Shown piece by piece: positions 4,510-5,273 of a stretch of DNA of 5,273 nt. Under the pieces are notes generated by a model. That model was given only the letters and a program-made list of their open reading frames with translations, ran no database searches and had not been told where the DNA came from. How positions within the stretch are numbered: position 1 is the first letter of the stretch; each line of letters opens with the position of its first letter. This DNA is from Tissierellia bacterium (GTDB lineage Bacteria; Bacillota_A; Clostridia; Tissierellales; Peptoniphilaceae), in assembly GCA_012728775.1 (NCBI GenBank), contig JAAYEN010000035.1, positions 1 to 5,273 on the forward strand, written 5' to 3'. The position numbers were made by a program, and so were the translations under genes.

Positions 4510-5273
4510 ATGGTTATTGAAACAAAAGATTTAAAGAAAAATTTCGGAAAAGTAAAGGCTCTAGACGGTGTAGATTTAACTTTAAATCCTGGAGAAATTT
4601 TAGGTTTTATAGGACCCAATGGTGCTGGAAAAACCACTACCATTAGGATTTTATTAGGAATTATAAAAGGAGATGGCTATGCAAGGGTTTTTGGAATGGA
4701 TCCATGGAAAGATGGAGTAGAAGTACATAAACGCTTATCCTATGTTCCTGGAGATGTGAATCTTTGGCCTAATTTAACTGGAGGAGAAGTAATTGATTTT
4801 TTCTTGAAGTTAAAGAATCAAAAAAATATAGAATGTCGAGATTATTTAATTGAAAAGTTTGATTTAGATCCCAGAAAAAAATGTAGAACTTACTCCAAGG
4901 GAAATAGACAAAAAGTAGCTTTAATTTCGGCTTTGGCTTCTGATGCTGATTTATATCTCTTTGACGAACCTACTTCTGGTCTTGATCCACTTATGGAAAG
5001 CATTTTTCAAAATGAAGTTAGAGAAATGAAAAATTCTGGAAAAAGCATATTGTTGTCATCTCATATTTTATCTGAAGTCGAAAAGCTATGTGACTCCATA
5101 TCAATCATCAAGGACGGAAAAATAATAGAATCAGGAAAATTAGGAGATTTAAGACATTTGACCATGTCTAAAGTAAAGGTAAGAACTAAAAATCCAATTA
5201 CAGATTTTGAATCCTTATATAAAGTTTCTGATTATATATTAAAAGATGGAGTGATGGAATTTAGTGTAGATGG
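4510..5273 (+). CDS. ABC transporter ATP-binding protein, ABC-2/antibiotic-exporter type (3' end outside window)
   Basis: ATG at 4510 follows AGAGGT and opens a frame of 254 residues that runs off the right edge. It shows a full nucleotide-binding domain: Walker A GPNGAGKT (35-42), signature motif YSKGNRQ (128-134), Walker B LYLFDEP (148-154), D-loop SGLDP (156-160) and H-loop histidine H185 in SSHILSEVE. The YSKGNRQKVALI signature and the VPGDVNLWPNLTGGE segment (79-93, in place of the usual Q-loop Gln) are typical of ATPases paired with ABC-2 type permeases that export antibiotics or other hydrophobic compounds. Residues after about 217 begin the C-terminal extension common in this family. 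A permease gene is expected directly downstream, outside the window. It is transcribed divergently from the decarboxylase operon, and nothing in the sequence ties it functionally to that operon. The exported substrate cannot be told from this sequence. Confidence 0.93.
   Translation, partial: MVIETKDLKKNFGKVKALDGVDLTLNPGEILGFIGPNGAGKTTTIRILLGIIKGDGYARVFGMDPWKDGVEVHKRLSYVPGDVNLWPNLTGGEVIDFFLKLKNQKNIECRDYLIEKFDLDPRKKCRTYSKGNRQKVALISALASDADLYLFDEPTSGLDPLMESIFQNEVREMKNSGKSILLSSHILSEVEKLCDSISIIKDGKIIESGKLGDLRHLTMSKVKVRTKNPITDFESLYKVSDYILKDGVMEFSVD

Noticed and set aside
4428..4643. Minus-strand open frame overlapping the ABC ATPase start
   Set aside because: It is antisense to the Walker A region and to the divergent promoter; its sequence has no plausible domain.

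Overview
The window is AT-rich. It has strong Shine-Dalgarno sites (AGGAGG-like), A/T-biased codon choice and a lipobox lipoprotein, so it looks chromosomal from a low-GC Gram-positive bacterium (Bacillota). An anaerobic clostridial or Tissierellia-type host is my guess from the overall flavour of the proteins. I see no transposase, integrase, phage gene, tRNA, rRNA or CRISPR array.

Layout, right to left on the minus strand. (a) From 4382 to 2586 lies a two-gene operon. It holds a fold-type III PLP-dependent decarboxylase related to diaminopimelate decarboxylase but lacking some of its substrate-reading residues, then a DUF3783-family protein whose ribosome binding site overlaps the decarboxylase stop codon. 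A clear intrinsic terminator (2573-2532) ends this unit. (b) From about 2523 to 2402 lies a regulatory region with candidate promoters and a striking 35-bp interrupted palindrome. (c) From 2401 past the left edge lies a three-gene operon: a lipoprotein with two internal repeats, a small single-domain protein that looks like a response-regulator receiver stripped of its phosphorylation residues, and a membrane protein with a proline/tyrosine-rich repeat arm, one transmembrane helix and a lipocalin-like beta domain. The last gene is cut by the window edge.

On the plus strand, a divergent promoter at 4453-4481 drives an ABC transporter ATPase of the ABC-2/antibiotic-exporter type, which starts at 4510 and is cut by the right edge. 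Its permease should lie just beyond.

How the genes work together: the two genes of (a) are co-transcribed and translationally coupled, and probably share a small-molecule metabolic role that cannot be named from sequence. The three genes of (c) look like an uncharacterised envelope-associated module, with an exported lipoprotein, a cytoplasmic pseudo-receiver and a membrane-spanning protein. This module is the most interesting part of the window. The pseudo-receiver also carries four cysteines that a CheY fold would place close together, which suggests metal or redox sensing rather than phosphotransfer.
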